64,000 nt of DNA from the NCBI RefSeq assembly GCF_900604965.1, contig NZ_UWPD01000001.1:1640834-1704833 (forward strand), in the 5' to 3' direction. Shown here piece by piece: positions 1 to 8,774 of this stretch (the first letter of the stretch is position 1; each line of letters opens with the position of its first letter). The stretch is from Gordonibacter sp. Marseille-P4307. Its GTDB lineage: Bacteria > Actinomycetota > Coriobacteriia > Coriobacteriales > Eggerthellaceae. A model generated the notes under the pieces. The model had not been told where the DNA came from. It worked only from the letters and a program-made list of their open reading frames with translations, and searched no databases. The position numbers were made by a program, and so were the translations under genes.

Positions 1-113
1 CCGGCGCGCTTCATGTCCTTGAAGTTCTTCGAGAGCTTGAGCAGGTACTCGATCTCCTCGGTGGTGAAGTCGAGCAGGCGGACGAAGCTGCGGCCGCTGA
101 GGTTGACGCCCAT
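1..113 (-). CDS. arcB: Ornithine carbamoyltransferase, catabolic (N-terminal 37 residues, cut by window edge)
   Basis: The reverse strand reads MGVNLSGRSFVRLLDF followed by TTEEIEYLLKLSKNFKDMK, the typical start of ornithine carbamoyltransferase. The ATG is at 113-111, with AAAGGA about 7 bases upstream. In the arginine deiminase pathway ArcB converts citrulline plus phosphate to ornithine and carbamoyl phosphate. It lies downstream of arcA on the same strand, so the two are probably cotranscribed. The rest of the gene, including the carbamoyl-phosphate-binding STRT region, lies outside the window. Confidence 0.85.
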   Translation of the reverse strand, partial: MGVNLSGRSFVRLLDFTTEEIEYLLKLSKNFKDMKRA

Positions 114-160
114 GGTGGTTCCTTTCTCTAAATACAAGGTATTGCTTTACCTTTTGCTCA

Positions 161-210
161 CGCACGTAACGTGCGGTTCGCACCTGATTGAACGGTCCGC
201 CGTGCGGACC
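161..210 (-). promoter_or_regulatory. Two intercistronic hairpins between arcA and arcB
   Basis: CGCACG-TAA-CGTGCG (161-175) and GGTCCGC-CGT-GCGGACC (194-210) are perfect short stems in the 116-base gap between arcA and arcB. Neither has a T-run, so mRNA processing or 3'-end protection fits better than termination. This role is inferred. Confidence 0.45.
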
Positions 211-229
211 TTGCCGGAAATGCTCGAGG

Positions 230-1450
230 TTACAGGGCCTCGCGCCACAGCGGCATGCTCATGCAACGCGGGCCTCCGCGTCCACGGGACACCTCTGCAC
301 TGGGGATCTCGATAAGATCGAGCCCCTTCTTGTACAGGAGGTCGTTGGTGACGTTGTTGCGCTGGTACACCACGATCGAGCCGGGAGCGATGCACAGCGT
401 GTTGCTGCCGTCGTTCCACTGTTCGCGCTCGGCGGCGATGCGGTCTCCCGCGCCGCACTGAAGCAGCTCGACGGGCTGACCCACGTAGTGGGAAAGGATC
501 TCTTCGAGGCTGGAATCGTTGCGGTTGACGCGAACGCCGCCCTTCCCGTCGGGGGTAAGCTCGTAGACCGTAAGGGGCCCGAGAATGCCGGGATGGATGG
601 TGAACTTGTCATGGTCGATCTGGGTGAACACCGTATCGAGATGCATGAATGCGCGGGTGTTCGGGATATCGAACGCCAAGACGGTGTCGATGGTGCTGGT
701 CTCGTCGCCGAACACGTTATGGGCCAGTTCGTCGATAGCGGCGGCACACGTGCGCTGGGAGATTCCGATTGCCAGGACGTGATCGTTGATGTTGAGGATG
801 TCGCCGCCCTCGATGGAGAAGTGGCTCGCACGATCGTAATACACGGGCGTGCCGACCAGATCGGGATGCTTCTCGAAGATGTACTTGCCGTACAGCGTCT
901 CGCGGTTGCGCGTGACGGAGTACATGCGGTTGATGCTGACGCCGTTGCCGATCATGGCGAAGGGATCGCGCGTGAAGTAGAGGTTCGGCATCGGATCGAC
1001 CAGCATGCTGGTGGGATCTGCCACGTAGTCGGCCAGGCTGGCATGGCGATCGTACTCGATCTCGGCCAGCGTGATACCGGTCATGGTCTTCTCAACCAGA
1101 GCCTTGGGGTCTTTGTACTCGCTGTTGAGGAAGTCCGCAATGATCTTGCGCCACGCGGGGACGTAGATACCCGCCTCGGTAGCCCACTCGTCGATGAACT
1201 GGGCGCGAACCTCGGGATCGGCCACAACGTCGGCCATGAGATCCTCAAGATACACGACCTCGGTACCGCGATCGCGCATGGCCTGGGCAAAGGCGTCGTG
1301 TTCTTTCTGAGCGACCTCCAAGAAGGGGATATCGTCGAACAGCAGACGCTCGAGCGTATCCGGGGTGAGGTTGAGCAGCTCGTTGCCGGGACGGTGAAGA
1401 AGGACCTTCTTCAGGCTTCCGATCTCGCTCTTTACATTCACTTTGAACAT
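230..1450 (-). CDS. arcA: Arginine deiminase
   Basis: This cytoplasmic guanidino-group-modifying enzyme hydrolyses arginine to citrulline and ammonia, the first step of the ATP-yielding arginine deiminase pathway. Its 406 residues match the usual ArcA length. Visible motifs include an N-terminal LLHRPG, MPNLYFTRDPFA near residue 160, a SIEGGD segment, a MHLDTVFTQ histidine motif, and the C-terminal RGGPRCMSMPL with the catalytic Cys at about 396. The ATG at 1450 follows GAAAGGGT. It is first in an arcA-arcB operon and divergent from the transporter at 2003. The long AT-rich upstream region and a possible ArgR box suggest arginine control. Confidence 0.97.
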   Translation of the reverse strand: MFKVNVKSEIGSLKKVLLHRPGNELLNLTPDTLERLLFDDIPFLEVAQKEHDAFAQAMRDRGTEVVYLEDLMADVVADPEVRAQFIDEWATEAGIYVPAWRKIIADFLNSEYKDPKALVEKTMTGITLAEIEYDRHASLADYVADPTSMLVDPMPNLYFTRDPFAMIGNGVSINRMYSVTRNRETLYGKYIFEKHPDLVGTPVYYDRASHFSIEGGDILNINDHVLAIGISQRTCAAAIDELAHNVFGDETSTIDTVLAFDIPNTRAFMHLDTVFTQIDHDKFTIHPGILGPLTVYELTPDGKGGVRVNRNDSSLEEILSHYVGQPVELLQCGAGDRIAAEREQWNDGSNTLCIAPGSIVVYQRNNVTNDLLYKKGLDLIEIPSAEVSRGRGGPRCMSMPLWREAL

Positions 1451-2002
1451 ACGTACCCTTTCTCTTAGATTGAATCAAACCGAAAAAGGAATCTCTGTTT
1501 CGCGTCGATTTCAGCAAACAACGCCGACCAACGCGAACATCTCAGATGAACTATCGCATCTTTGGATTTAAATTACAAGTCGAAAAATGCAGCAAATGCC
1601 TGATTTGATGAAATTTTTCTAAAAAAATAATTATTGTCCCCAGCTGCCCTCGTTCGACTTTTTCTTAAGTCATCCCTTCCCCTTTGCAGCTTCAACGATC
1701 TCAATTCAACTATTGTAACTGGTGTTTTAATAAGTTATATCAAACTAATCATTTTAGTATTATTTGATTTAATTTTTTTAAAGTCAGTTTGAACCGTTTG
1801 CAACAAAATGCATTGTGTTGTATTTTTATGCATAATTTAAAACAAAGATCCCTTAAGACACCGCATAAAGCGCAAGCAAAAATCTCTCATTTATCTTATA
1901 GTGTGTACAGTCTTGTTGCATAGTCGGAGCGCCAAGAGCGTTTGTCTTGCTAGTTGATCCAAGGCAAGGGCTCTCTGCCTTCGGCAAGAAGGGAGGTCTC
2001 CC
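1451..2002. promoter_or_regulatory. Divergent 552-bp AT-rich regulatory region with a candidate ARG box
   Basis: No gene is apparent here. The DNA is much more AT-rich than its surroundings and separates arcA (minus) from the MFS gene (plus). TTGTATTTTTATGCATAA at 1818-1835 resembles an ArgR operator half-palindrome pair (compare TNTGAATWWWWATTCANA), and argR is encoded 4.7 kb away. A TATAGT-like -10 lies near 1900, ahead of the transporter. The promoter and operator assignments are inferred. Confidence 0.45.
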
Positions 2003-3346
2003 ATGAGCTCTACCCCATCGCCCGAAGATCTAGTTGAAATCAGCGATCACGAGAAGCACAAGACTCTCAAGCGAGTCGCTGTTTCATCCTTTTTGGGCAA
2101 CTTCATCGAGTGGTTCGACTACGCCAGCTATTCGTATCTGGCAACCGTCATCGCGGTGGTGTTTTTCCCCAGCGAAGACAAAACCGTCGCCACCATGAGC
2201 GCGTTCGCCGTGTTCGCGCTCGCATTCCTCGTCCGACCCATTGGAGCGGTCTTCTGGGGAAACATGGGCGACAAGAAAGGCAGGAAGTGGGCTCTGTCCA
2301 CATCGATCCTGCTTATGAGCGGAGCAACGTTCCTCATCGGCTGCCTTCCGGGATATTCGACGCTGGGCGTCGGCGCCGTCATCTTGCTCCTGCTGCTCCG
2401 TATGGTGCAGAGCTTCTCCGCATCGGGGGAATACGCGGGAGCGGCCACCTTCCTGGCCGAGTACGCCCCCAAGAACCATCGAGGGTTCTACTGCTCGTTC
2501 GTTCCGGCATCGACTGCATGCGGCCTTCTGATTGGCTCCCTGTTCGTCACCTTCATGTTCAACGTCTGGGGATCCGATTCGTCCTTCGTGACCGACTGGG
2601 GTTGGCGCATCCCCTTCCTCTTTGCCCTGCCGCTGGGCTACATCACTCACTACATCCGCAACCATCTCGAGGACTCGCCCGTATACGTGAAGATGCGCAA
2701 GGCCCTCGAAAAGGGAAACCGCGAGACGGAAGCCACGCCCGTGCGCTCCCTGCTTAAGAACTACCGCCGTCAAACCATCCTGGCATTCGGCGCCTGCGTG
2801 CTCAACGCGGTAGGTTTCTATACGGTGCTCACCTACCTGCCCAACTATCTTGAAGTGACCATCGGCTACGATCCGGCATCCGCCTCGGTCATCACCACCA
2901 TCGCGCTGGTTGCCTACATCGGATTCATCTTCCTATCCGGCCTCATCTCCGACCGCGTCGGACGCAAGAAGATGCTTATCGGAGCCTGCCTGGGATTCAT
3001 CGTCTTCACCGTGCCCGCCTTCCATCTGCTGGCCACCAAGGACTTCACCACCATCCTGTTCGTCGAATTGGTGATGTGCCTGATCCTGACGATCAACGAC
3101 GGCACGCTTTCCAGCTATCTGACCGAAACCTTCCCCACCAAAATCAGGTACTCGGGATTCGCGTTCAGCTTCAACCTGGCGAATGCCCTGTTCGGCGGTT
3201 CGGCTTCGTACATTTCCTTCCAGCTTATCAAGATGACGGGAGACAACTTCGCACCCGGCTACTATATGGTCGCCCTCGCCCTCATCGCTTTGGTCGCCAT
3301 GTTCTTGTCCCACGAGCAAACCGGCAAGGATCTAAGCGAAGTGTAA
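2003..3346 (+). CDS. MFS transporter, metabolite:H+ symporter (MHS/ProP-like) family
   Basis: This 447-residue inner-membrane protein has about 12 hydrophobic segments. It carries the MHS signature near the N-terminus (SSFLGNFIEWFDYASYSYLA), the loop 2-3 motif GNMGDKKGRKWAL, and the repeat SDRVGRKKML after TM8. MHS members import small zwitterions or carboxylates such as proline/betaine, citrate or shikimate. Because the gene is divergent from arcA, an amino acid or guanidino compound is a plausible cargo, but the sequence does not show it. The start at 2003 follows GGGAGG with 6-base spacing. A strong terminator follows at 3372. Confidence 0.85.
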   Translation: MSSTPSPEDLVEISDHEKHKTLKRVAVSSFLGNFIEWFDYASYSYLATVIAVVFFPSEDKTVATMSAFAVFALAFLVRPIGAVFWGNMGDKKGRKWALSTSILLMSGATFLIGCLPGYSTLGVGAVILLLLLRMVQSFSASGEYAGAATFLAEYAPKNHRGFYCSFVPASTACGLLIGSLFVTFMFNVWGSDSSFVTDWGWRIPFLFALPLGYITHYIRNHLEDSPVYVKMRKALEKGNRETEATPVRSLLKNYRRQTILAFGACVLNAVGFYTVLTYLPNYLEVTIGYDPASASVITTIALVAYIGFIFLSGLISDRVGRKKMLIGACLGFIVFTVPAFHLLATKDFTTILFVELVMCLILTINDGTLSSYLTETFPTKIRYSGFAFSFNLANALFGGSASYISFQLIKMTGDNFAPGYYMVALALIALVAMFLSHEQTGKDLSEV

Positions 3347-3371
3347 AAGCGTCGCCCACGCAACTATATGC

Positions 3372-3408
3372 AGAAAGCCCCCCTGCCCTTGCAGGGGGGC
3401 TTTCTTGT
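3372..3408 (+). terminator. Intrinsic terminator after the MFS gene
   Basis: AGAAAGCCCCCCTGC / GCAGGGGGGCTTTCT is a perfect 15-bp stem with a CCTT loop, ending in a T-rich flank. It closes the MFS transcript. Confidence 0.85.
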
Positions 3409-3927
3409 TGGAGGAACCCGAACTGGGACGAAGCGCCAAGACGGCGCTCAGAAGACGAGAAGGCGAAAGCTACCCGCATCAGAAAAGACCCCGACTAAAC
3501 CCGCCAGTAATAAACTGGGAATTTCAACCATCTTAAAACCCTCTATCTACTTGGTATCTTAGCTTTAACTAACTTTTATTGGAAAAGATGACCGATTATG
3601 TATGCACCCGCTAAATAACGGGTTGCAGAGCCTTTCTACAGCGCCTTTACCCTCATGACCCCCACCCTCGGCGCACCCTTTCTGATTTTTAAGTTTCAAT
3701 CGATATAAAAATTGAAAATTAGTTGAATTTTTTCCTTGAATATACAGAATAAAAAGCATAGTATGCATACCATAAGCGAAGCGGCAAGTTTGATCGAAGA
3801 TGCAGATAGCGAGCCGAACCAGTTCGTTTTCTCCGTCCCTCACGATCTCTAGACTTTCCCAAGGCTTATGTCGTTTTGTGTGGTCAAGAGGGGAACAAGA
3901 GGTTCCCCCCAACGAAAGGAGATCTAC
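3409..3927 (+). promoter_or_regulatory. 519-bp AT-rich leader of the amidinotransferase gene
   Basis: No conserved reading frame is seen. The central part (about 3680-3770) is strongly AT-rich and includes TTGAATTTTTTCCTTGAA and a perfect 10-bp palindrome, GTATGCATAC, at 3761-3770. These could be promoter and operator elements. Their identity is not established. Confidence 0.35.
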
Positions 3928-5073
3928 ATGGCAAAGATCGTCAGCTCCTGGAACGACTGGGACCCCCTGAAGCGCGTCATCGTTGGTCGCTGCGACAACT
4001 CGATGATCCCGCCCGAGGAGCCCGCCACCTCTGAGAAGGTGCCCGTTGACTCTGAGATGCGCGGCATGTGGGGCCTGCGTCCCCTCGCCACCGTCGAGCG
4101 CGGCAACGAGTGCCTCGAGAACCTCGTCAAGATCCTCGAGGATCACGGCGTTGTTGTCGACCGCCCCACCCCGCTGCAGTGGAACCAGGCCATCGGTACG
4201 CCTGACTTCCGCAACGACTCCATGATGACCTGCATGCCTCCCCGTGACATCCTGCTCACGGTCGGCAACGAGATCATGGCTTCCGCTAACTCCTTCCGCT
4301 GCCGCTACTTCGAGTACCTCGCGTACTGGCCGCTGATGAAGCAGTACTTCGATGAGGATCCCGAGTTCAAGTGGACCCAGGCTCCCCGTCCTCGCCTGAC
4401 CGACGCTTCCTACAAGCACAACTACTATGACGAGAAGATCTCCCTCGAGGATCGTCTCGTCCGCACGGCCAACAAGGACTTCGTGACCACCGAAGTCGAG
4501 CCGATGTGGGATGCCGCCGACGTTATGCGCATGGGCAAGGACCTCTTCATCCAGCACGGTCTGACCACCAACCGTACCGCCATGGAGTGGTTCCAGCGCT
4601 ACTATCCCGAGTTCCGCGTCCACGCCGTCAACTTCCCCGGCGACCCCTATCCCATCCACATCGACGCCACCTTCGTGCCGCTGCGTCCGGGCCTGATCAT
4701 CAACAACCCGCAGCGTCACCTGCCCGAAGAGCAGCGCGCTATCTTCGAGGCCAACGACTGGCAGATCGTCGACGCAGCGAAGCCCGCTCACACCGAGCCT
4801 CCCGCGCTCTGCTACAGCTCTGTCTGGCTGTCCATGAACTGCCTGGTTCTCGACCCGAAGACGGTTATCGTCGAGGCTTCCGAGGTCTATCAGCAGGAGC
4901 AGATGGACAAGCTCGGCATGAACGTCATCCCCTGCGACCTGCGCGACGCGTATCCGTTCGGCGGCGGCCTGCACTGCTCCACCGCTGACGTCTATCGCGA
5001 GGGCACCTGCGAGGATTACTTCCCGAACAGGGTTGCCGATCCCACGCTGATCCACCCGGAGATGTGGGACTAA
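3928..5073 (+). CDS. Arginine:glycine-type amidinotransferase (GATM-like)
   Basis: This 381-residue member of the guanidino-group-modifying (pentein) superfamily would transfer the amidino group of arginine to an amine, releasing ornithine. The family hallmarks are HIDATFVPLRPG (catalytic His) and GGGLHCSTADVYR (catalytic Cys at about residue 350), which closely match eukaryotic GATM and StrB1-type enzymes. Hydrolytic deiminases such as ArcA have a different C-terminal motif. The start at 3928 follows AAAGGAG with 6-base spacing; a longer upstream frame lacks a ribosome binding site. The gene lies between arginine catabolism genes and an exporter-like gene. The acceptor amine (glycine, lysine, an inosamine) cannot be read from sequence. 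Confidence 0.85.
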   Translation: MAKIVSSWNDWDPLKRVIVGRCDNSMIPPEEPATSEKVPVDSEMRGMWGLRPLATVERGNECLENLVKILEDHGVVVDRPTPLQWNQAIGTPDFRNDSMMTCMPPRDILLTVGNEIMASANSFRCRYFEYLAYWPLMKQYFDEDPEFKWTQAPRPRLTDASYKHNYYDEKISLEDRLVRTANKDFVTTEVEPMWDAADVMRMGKDLFIQHGLTTNRTAMEWFQRYYPEFRVHAVNFPGDPYPIHIDATFVPLRPGLIINNPQRHLPEEQRAIFEANDWQIVDAAKPAHTEPPALCYSSVWLSMNCLVLDPKTVIVEASEVYQQEQMDKLGMNVIPCDLRDAYPFGGGLHCSTADVYREGTCEDYFPNRVADPTLIHPEMWD

Positions 5074-5122
5074 TCTCGCACCGAGGGTTCTGCGAATCAC
5101 TCGCTGATTCCGGATAGTTTTG

Positions 5123-5169
5123 AAAAGGAGGCCTGGTTTTCTTCGATGGAAGCTGGGTCTCCTTTTTCT
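5123..5169 (+). terminator. Probable terminator after the amidinotransferase gene
   Basis: AAAAGGAG (5123-5130) pairs with CTCCTTTT (5159-5166), which runs into TTTTTC. The interior is partly paired. The stem is long with a large imperfect loop. Confidence 0.5.
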
Positions 5170-5253
5170 TCGCACTTTTCACGTTTGATTTCAATAAATC
5201 TGGGGGTAAACGATCCCTTTAAGGGGATATCTGTCTTAAAAAGGAGGGTTATA

Positions 5254-6354
5254 ATGGCTGATAATGTTACGGAGACCACCGTATCGCCCGAGGCTTCTTC
5301 GTCGGGGAGCGGCGAATACCAGATGGATCGCCGCTGGGGCACCATCGCGATGCTCATTTCCGCTACCGGCATGGGCCTCGTTCCCCTGTTTAGCCGCATG
5401 GGTACGCGCACCGAGTTCCTTGACGGCAAGATGGGCCTGAACGCCGGCGACAGCGTGGGCGCCCTGATGGCTACCGGTCGCATGAGCATGGGCATCCTGT
5501 TCTTCGTGATCCTAATGTTCGCCACGCATAAAACCGGCGTGTTCAAGAAGCTCAAGCTTACTCCCGCTATCGCGCTGGGCGGCGTGATGATCGGCCTGTC
5601 CCTTGCCTGCTACGTCACTTCTACCCTGTTGACGTCGGTTGCAAACGCCGTTCTCTTCATCTACACCGGACCGGTCTTCTGCGTGCTTATGGCACGTATC
5701 TTCAGAAAAGAGCCGATGTCGGGTCTGCAGTGGATCTGCCTGTTCGTCGTGTTCTTCGGCATGCTGTTCGCAGAAGGTCTCGTCGGTTTCTCCGATGGCG
5801 GCTTCATGGTCGACTTCAGCCTGGAAACCTCCACGCCCGAGTTCCCGCAGAAGGGCCTGGGCGATATCTTCGGCTTGCTGTCCGGCGTGTTCTACGGTTC
5901 CAGCATGTTCTTCAACGGCTACCGTAAGGATGCCGACACCACCGCTCGCGGCGTTTGGAACTTCATCTTCGCTGCCCTGGCGGCAGGCTCTCTGACCTTC
6001 GTCCTCAACACCTTGGGCACCTCCGGTGCCGTTCCTCCCAACTGGGCGCTCGACCTGCATCTGACCACCGCTAACTGGATCGGTGCGGTGCTGCTGTGGA
6101 TCATCTGCGGTCCCGTCGCTCTGGGCTTCCTGCTGGTTGCCGGCCGCAACCTCCCTGCAGCGGACTACTCCACCATCGCTTACTGGGAAGTTCCCGTCGC
6201 GCTGTTCATCGGCCTGGTGATCTTCTCCGAGCCGTTCACCATCAACTCCGCGATCGGTACGGTTCTCATCGTCGGCGCTGGCGCGATCCCCGCTATCAAG
6301 GGTATGCGTGCAGCTCATAAGGAAGCGAAGCTGAACGCCGCTGCTGCCAAGTAA
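5254..6354 (+). CDS. EamA-type (DMT superfamily) transporter
   Basis: This 366-residue protein has about ten hydrophobic segments in two homologous halves and starts RRWGTIAMLISATGMGLVPLFSR, as EamA/RhaT transporters do. A soluble, Gly/Asp-rich insert lies between TM4 and TM6. These proteins usually export amino acids or metabolites. The start at 5254 follows AAAAAGGAGG with 7-base spacing; the frame open from 5146 has no usable signal. It lies directly downstream of the amidinotransferase, so export of that enzyme's product, or exchange against arginine, is an attractive guess. A terminator follows at 6402. Confidence 0.8.
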   Translation: MADNVTETTVSPEASSSGSGEYQMDRRWGTIAMLISATGMGLVPLFSRMGTRTEFLDGKMGLNAGDSVGALMATGRMSMGILFFVILMFATHKTGVFKKLKLTPAIALGGVMIGLSLACYVTSTLLTSVANAVLFIYTGPVFCVLMARIFRKEPMSGLQWICLFVVFFGMLFAEGLVGFSDGGFMVDFSLETSTPEFPQKGLGDIFGLLSGVFYGSSMFFNGYRKDADTTARGVWNFIFAALAAGSLTFVLNTLGTSGAVPPNWALDLHLTTANWIGAVLLWIICGPVALGFLLVAGRNLPAADYSTIAYWEVPVALFIGLVIFSEPFTINSAIGTVLIVGAGAIPAIKGMRAAHKEAKLNAAAAK

Positions 6355-6401
6355 GGTACGCAATCGCTGCTTTTATGCAGAACCACACCTAAAAATGTAA
6401 T

Positions 6402-6434
6402 AAGAAGGGCGCTGGCAAGGGCGCCCTTCTTTAT
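6402..6434 (+). terminator. Intrinsic terminator after the EamA transporter
   Basis: AAGAAGGGCGC (6402-6412) pairs with GCGCCCTTCTT (6421-6431), followed by T residues. Confidence 0.85.
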
Positions 6435-6477
6435 GCATCGGAACAACTATTAACCTGCTTTTATGTTAGAATTCCCT

Positions 6478-6515
6478 CCAGTGGCCGTAAGCGCTCACTG
6501 GTTTTTATTTTTTAT
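6478..6515 (+). terminator. Terminator-like hairpin in the argR leader (possible attenuator)
   Basis: CCAGTG (6478-6483) pairs with CACTGG (6496-6501) and is followed by TTTTTATTTTTTAT. It lies 45-80 bases before argR and after the preceding gene's own terminator. It may be an attenuator or leader terminator for argR; this is an inference. Confidence 0.45.
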
Positions 6516-6559
6516 ATCAATGCACAATCAATGTTGGATACGAGGTTCGGGAGCATCCT

Positions 6560-7000
6560 ATGAAAAAAAGCATCCACCGCCACGATGTCATCCGTGACAT
6601 CGTTCGACGAGAAGCAATCCACACCCAACGCGATCTCGTATCCAAGCTTCAAGAGCTCGGATACGAGTGCACCCAGGCTACCGTTTCGCGCGATATCGCC
6701 AATATCGGCCTTCTGAAGTCGCAAGACGGTCTGTACGTCCTGCCCGAGGACATGCGGCTCTACCACATGCTCTCCGAGATCGCCGGCGAGATCCACGTTG
6801 CAGGCCACAGCGTAGTGGTTCGCACCAACCCCGGCATCGCATCGGGCGTAGCCGATGCGATCGACAACGTGCATATCGAAGGACTTCTGGGAACCGTTGC
6901 AGGCGATAACACCATCCTCATCATCGCCCGCACCCCCGAGGATGCCAAATTCGTCAAGCAACGCCTCTTGGAACTCAAACGCCACTTCAAGCGCATCTGA
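6560..7000 (+). CDS. argR: Arginine repressor
   Basis: This 146-residue transcription regulator binds ARG boxes as an arginine-bound hexamer. The N-terminal winged helix has the SR motif CTQATVSRDI (about residues 36-45). The C-terminal oligomerisation and arginine-binding domain contains GTVAGDNTI, the GDDT-like loop that contacts arginine (here GDN). The length is typical. It is monocistronic, between a leader hairpin and a strong terminator, and converges with argB. Likely targets are the arc genes, the arginine transporter and amidinotransferase genes, and argB. Confidence 0.95.
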   Translation: MKKSIHRHDVIRDIVRREAIHTQRDLVSKLQELGYECTQATVSRDIANIGLLKSQDGLYVLPEDMRLYHMLSEIAGEIHVAGHSVVVRTNPGIASGVADAIDNVHIEGLLGTVAGDNTILIIARTPEDAKFVKQRLLELKRHFKRI

Positions 7001-7007
7001 CACAGAA

Positions 7008-7036
7008 GAAGCGGGCTTTCAAGCCCGCTTCCTTTT
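7008..7036 (+). terminator. Intrinsic terminator of argR
   Basis: GAAGCGGGCTT-TC-AAGCCCGCTTC is a perfect 11-bp stem followed by CTTTTT. It may also serve the converging argB transcript. Confidence 0.9.
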
Positions 7037-7077
7037 TACCCTCGAACCCGAAACGAAACCAACTTCAAGTTTTTACA

Positions 7078-8073
7078 TCACAGATCTATATCGATGCTAA
7101 TCTGCGAACCCTCAGCTTGCCTGAGCACCCGGTTCTCCGACAGCTTCTCTGCGAACCCTCCGATAGGGTGCATGTCGTTGATATAGCTTTCCTTCGTGCG
7201 ATGGATGACCGTACCCACGCCGGAAGACGTGAGCAGTTCGATAAGCAGCGCATGCGGAGTGGTTCCATTGATGATATGAGCACGCAAAACGCCGCTGTCG
7301 ATAGCGGCGACGCAGCTTTTCAGCTTGGGGATCATGCCGGACGAAATGCGCTTCTCATCGATGATGCGATGCGCTTCATCGCGCGTGATGTTCGAGATAA
7401 GAGACGTCTTATCCTCGAAATTCGTATAAAGGCCGTCCACATCGGTAAGATAGATGAGCTTATGGGCCCCTATGGCACCCGCAATCGCGCTTGCCGCAAC
7501 GTCAGCGTTGATGTTGAAGTATCCGCCGTCTTCACCCAAAGCCACGCCGGCGATAACGGGAATGAAATCGTTTTCGATGATGGCGTTGAGGTATTCGGTG
7601 TTGACCGCCGTGATGTGACCGACGCGACCCAGCTCTTCGCATACCTGATCGGCGATAAGCGTGCCCCCGTCGCACCCGGATACGCCAACCGCCAAATTGC
7701 CGTGACGGTTGATCTCGCGCACGAGGTTCTGGTTAACCGTCCCCACCATCACCGAGCGAACGATGTCCATGGCCGCAGGGGTGGTGACGCGCTGTCCGTC
7801 CTTGAACTCCACCGGGATCTCGGCGCGCTCCATGGCAGCGCTGATGTCCTTCCCGCCGCCATGCACGATGACCAGGTTGATACCGATGATCTTCAACAAC
7901 ACAACATCGCTCATAACCTGGGAGCACAGTGCCGGATCGTTCATGGCCGATCCACCGTACTTGATGACGATGGTCTTACCGGTAGCCTCTTTGATCCAAG
8001 GAAGCGCATCGGCGAGCACTTCGCCGAAAACGGGAAGGCTTCCACGGCTTTGCGTATCTCGAGCGAGCTTCAT
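7078..8073 (-). CDS. argB: Acetylglutamate kinase
   Basis: ArgB phosphorylates N-acetylglutamate in the second step of arginine synthesis. The amino-acid-kinase fold is clear: IVIKYGGSAM near residue 35, VIVHGGGKDI near residue 70, FINADVAASAIAGAIGA-like binding residues after 190, and YLTDVDGLY near 215. At 331 residues it is about 30 longer than usual. The extra C-terminal tail (after GTVIHRTK) has no motif I recognise. The ATG at 8073 follows GAGGTGG. No other arg biosynthetic gene is adjacent, so argB stands alone opposite argR. Confidence 0.95.
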   Translation of the reverse strand: MKLARDTQSRGSLPVFGEVLADALPWIKEATGKTIVIKYGGSAMNDPALCSQVMSDVVLLKIIGINLVIVHGGGKDISAAMERAEIPVEFKDGQRVTTPAAMDIVRSVMVGTVNQNLVREINRHGNLAVGVSGCDGGTLIADQVCEELGRVGHITAVNTEYLNAIIENDFIPVIAGVALGEDGGYFNINADVAASAIAGAIGAHKLIYLTDVDGLYTNFEDKTSLISNITRDEAHRIIDEKRISSGMIPKLKSCVAAIDSGVLRAHIINGTTPHALLIELLTSSGVGTVIHRTKESYINDMHPIGGFAEKLSENRVLRQAEGSQISIDIDL

Positions 8074-8268
8074 AGACAGTCCACCTCGTTGGTTGTCGGA
8101 TCGCGTACGACGCTTCGAGGCTCCCGCTCAACGAGCTTACGCCCGTATCGAACGACCCGCACCCAGCGCACGCAATTGACCGGAGAGCCACCGCCTCGCT
8201 GAAAAGCAGATCGGAAAGAAAACCCGAAGCGTACAACACCTCTGTGATTATAACCGTTTCATTACCCA

Positions 8269-8772
8269 TCACCGCTGCGAAGACGTTTTGCACAGCAAGG
8301 CGACCGCCGTTGCGGATATCCCTTCTCCGCGGCCCTCGAAACCCAGATGTTCAGTAGTGGTGGCCTTGACCCCGACGCTTTCAACCGGGATACCCATCGC
8401 TTTGGCGAGATTTTCCCGCATGGCCTCTCGATGCGGCGACATCTTGGGGGCCTGAGCCGCGATAACGGAATCGACATCGAGGATCTCGTATCCGCACTGG
8501 CGCACGTAGCGGGCGACGCCGGCAAGCAGGACCATCGAATCGGCTCCTTTGTAGGCGGGATCGGTATCGGGAAAGAGCTTTCCCACATCCCCGCCGCGCA
8601 CGCCGCCCAAAAGCGCATCGCTCACCGCGTGGGCCAGCACATCGGCGTCCGAATGCCCCAGCAGACCCTTCTCGAAAGGTATATCGACGCCGCCGATAAT
8701 GCACTTCCGACCTTCAACCAGCGCATGAACATCCATTCCCTGACCGATGCGCAGGCAACCGAAATCGGACAT
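8269..8772 (-). CDS. ispF: 2-C-methyl-D-erythritol 2,4-cyclodiphosphate synthase
   Basis: This enzyme cyclises CDP-methylerythritol phosphate in the MEP isoprenoid pathway. The zinc ligands are in GQGMDVHAL near the N-terminus. [19 protein letters not shown] and [11 protein letters not shown] follow, with the C-terminal [25 protein letters not shown]. The chosen ATG at 8772 has AGGGGG 5 bases upstream; a GTG at 8778 overlapping the ispD stop is the alternative. It is translationally coupled to ispD. Confidence 0.96.
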   Translation of the reverse strand: MSDFGCLRIGQGMDVHALVEGRKCIIGGVDIPFEKGLLGHSDADVLAHAVSDALLGGVRGGDVGKLFPDTDPAYKGADSMVLLAGVARYVRQCGYEILDVDSVIAAQAPKMSPHREAMRENLAKAMGIPVESVGVKATTTEHLGFEGRGEGISATAVALLCKTSSQR

Positions 8773-8774
8773 GC

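Noticed and set aside
3565-5175. A 536-codon open frame on the minus strand
   Set aside because: It is a shadow of the amidinotransferase gene, with low-complexity Val/Asp/Leu/Gly composition and no ribosome site.
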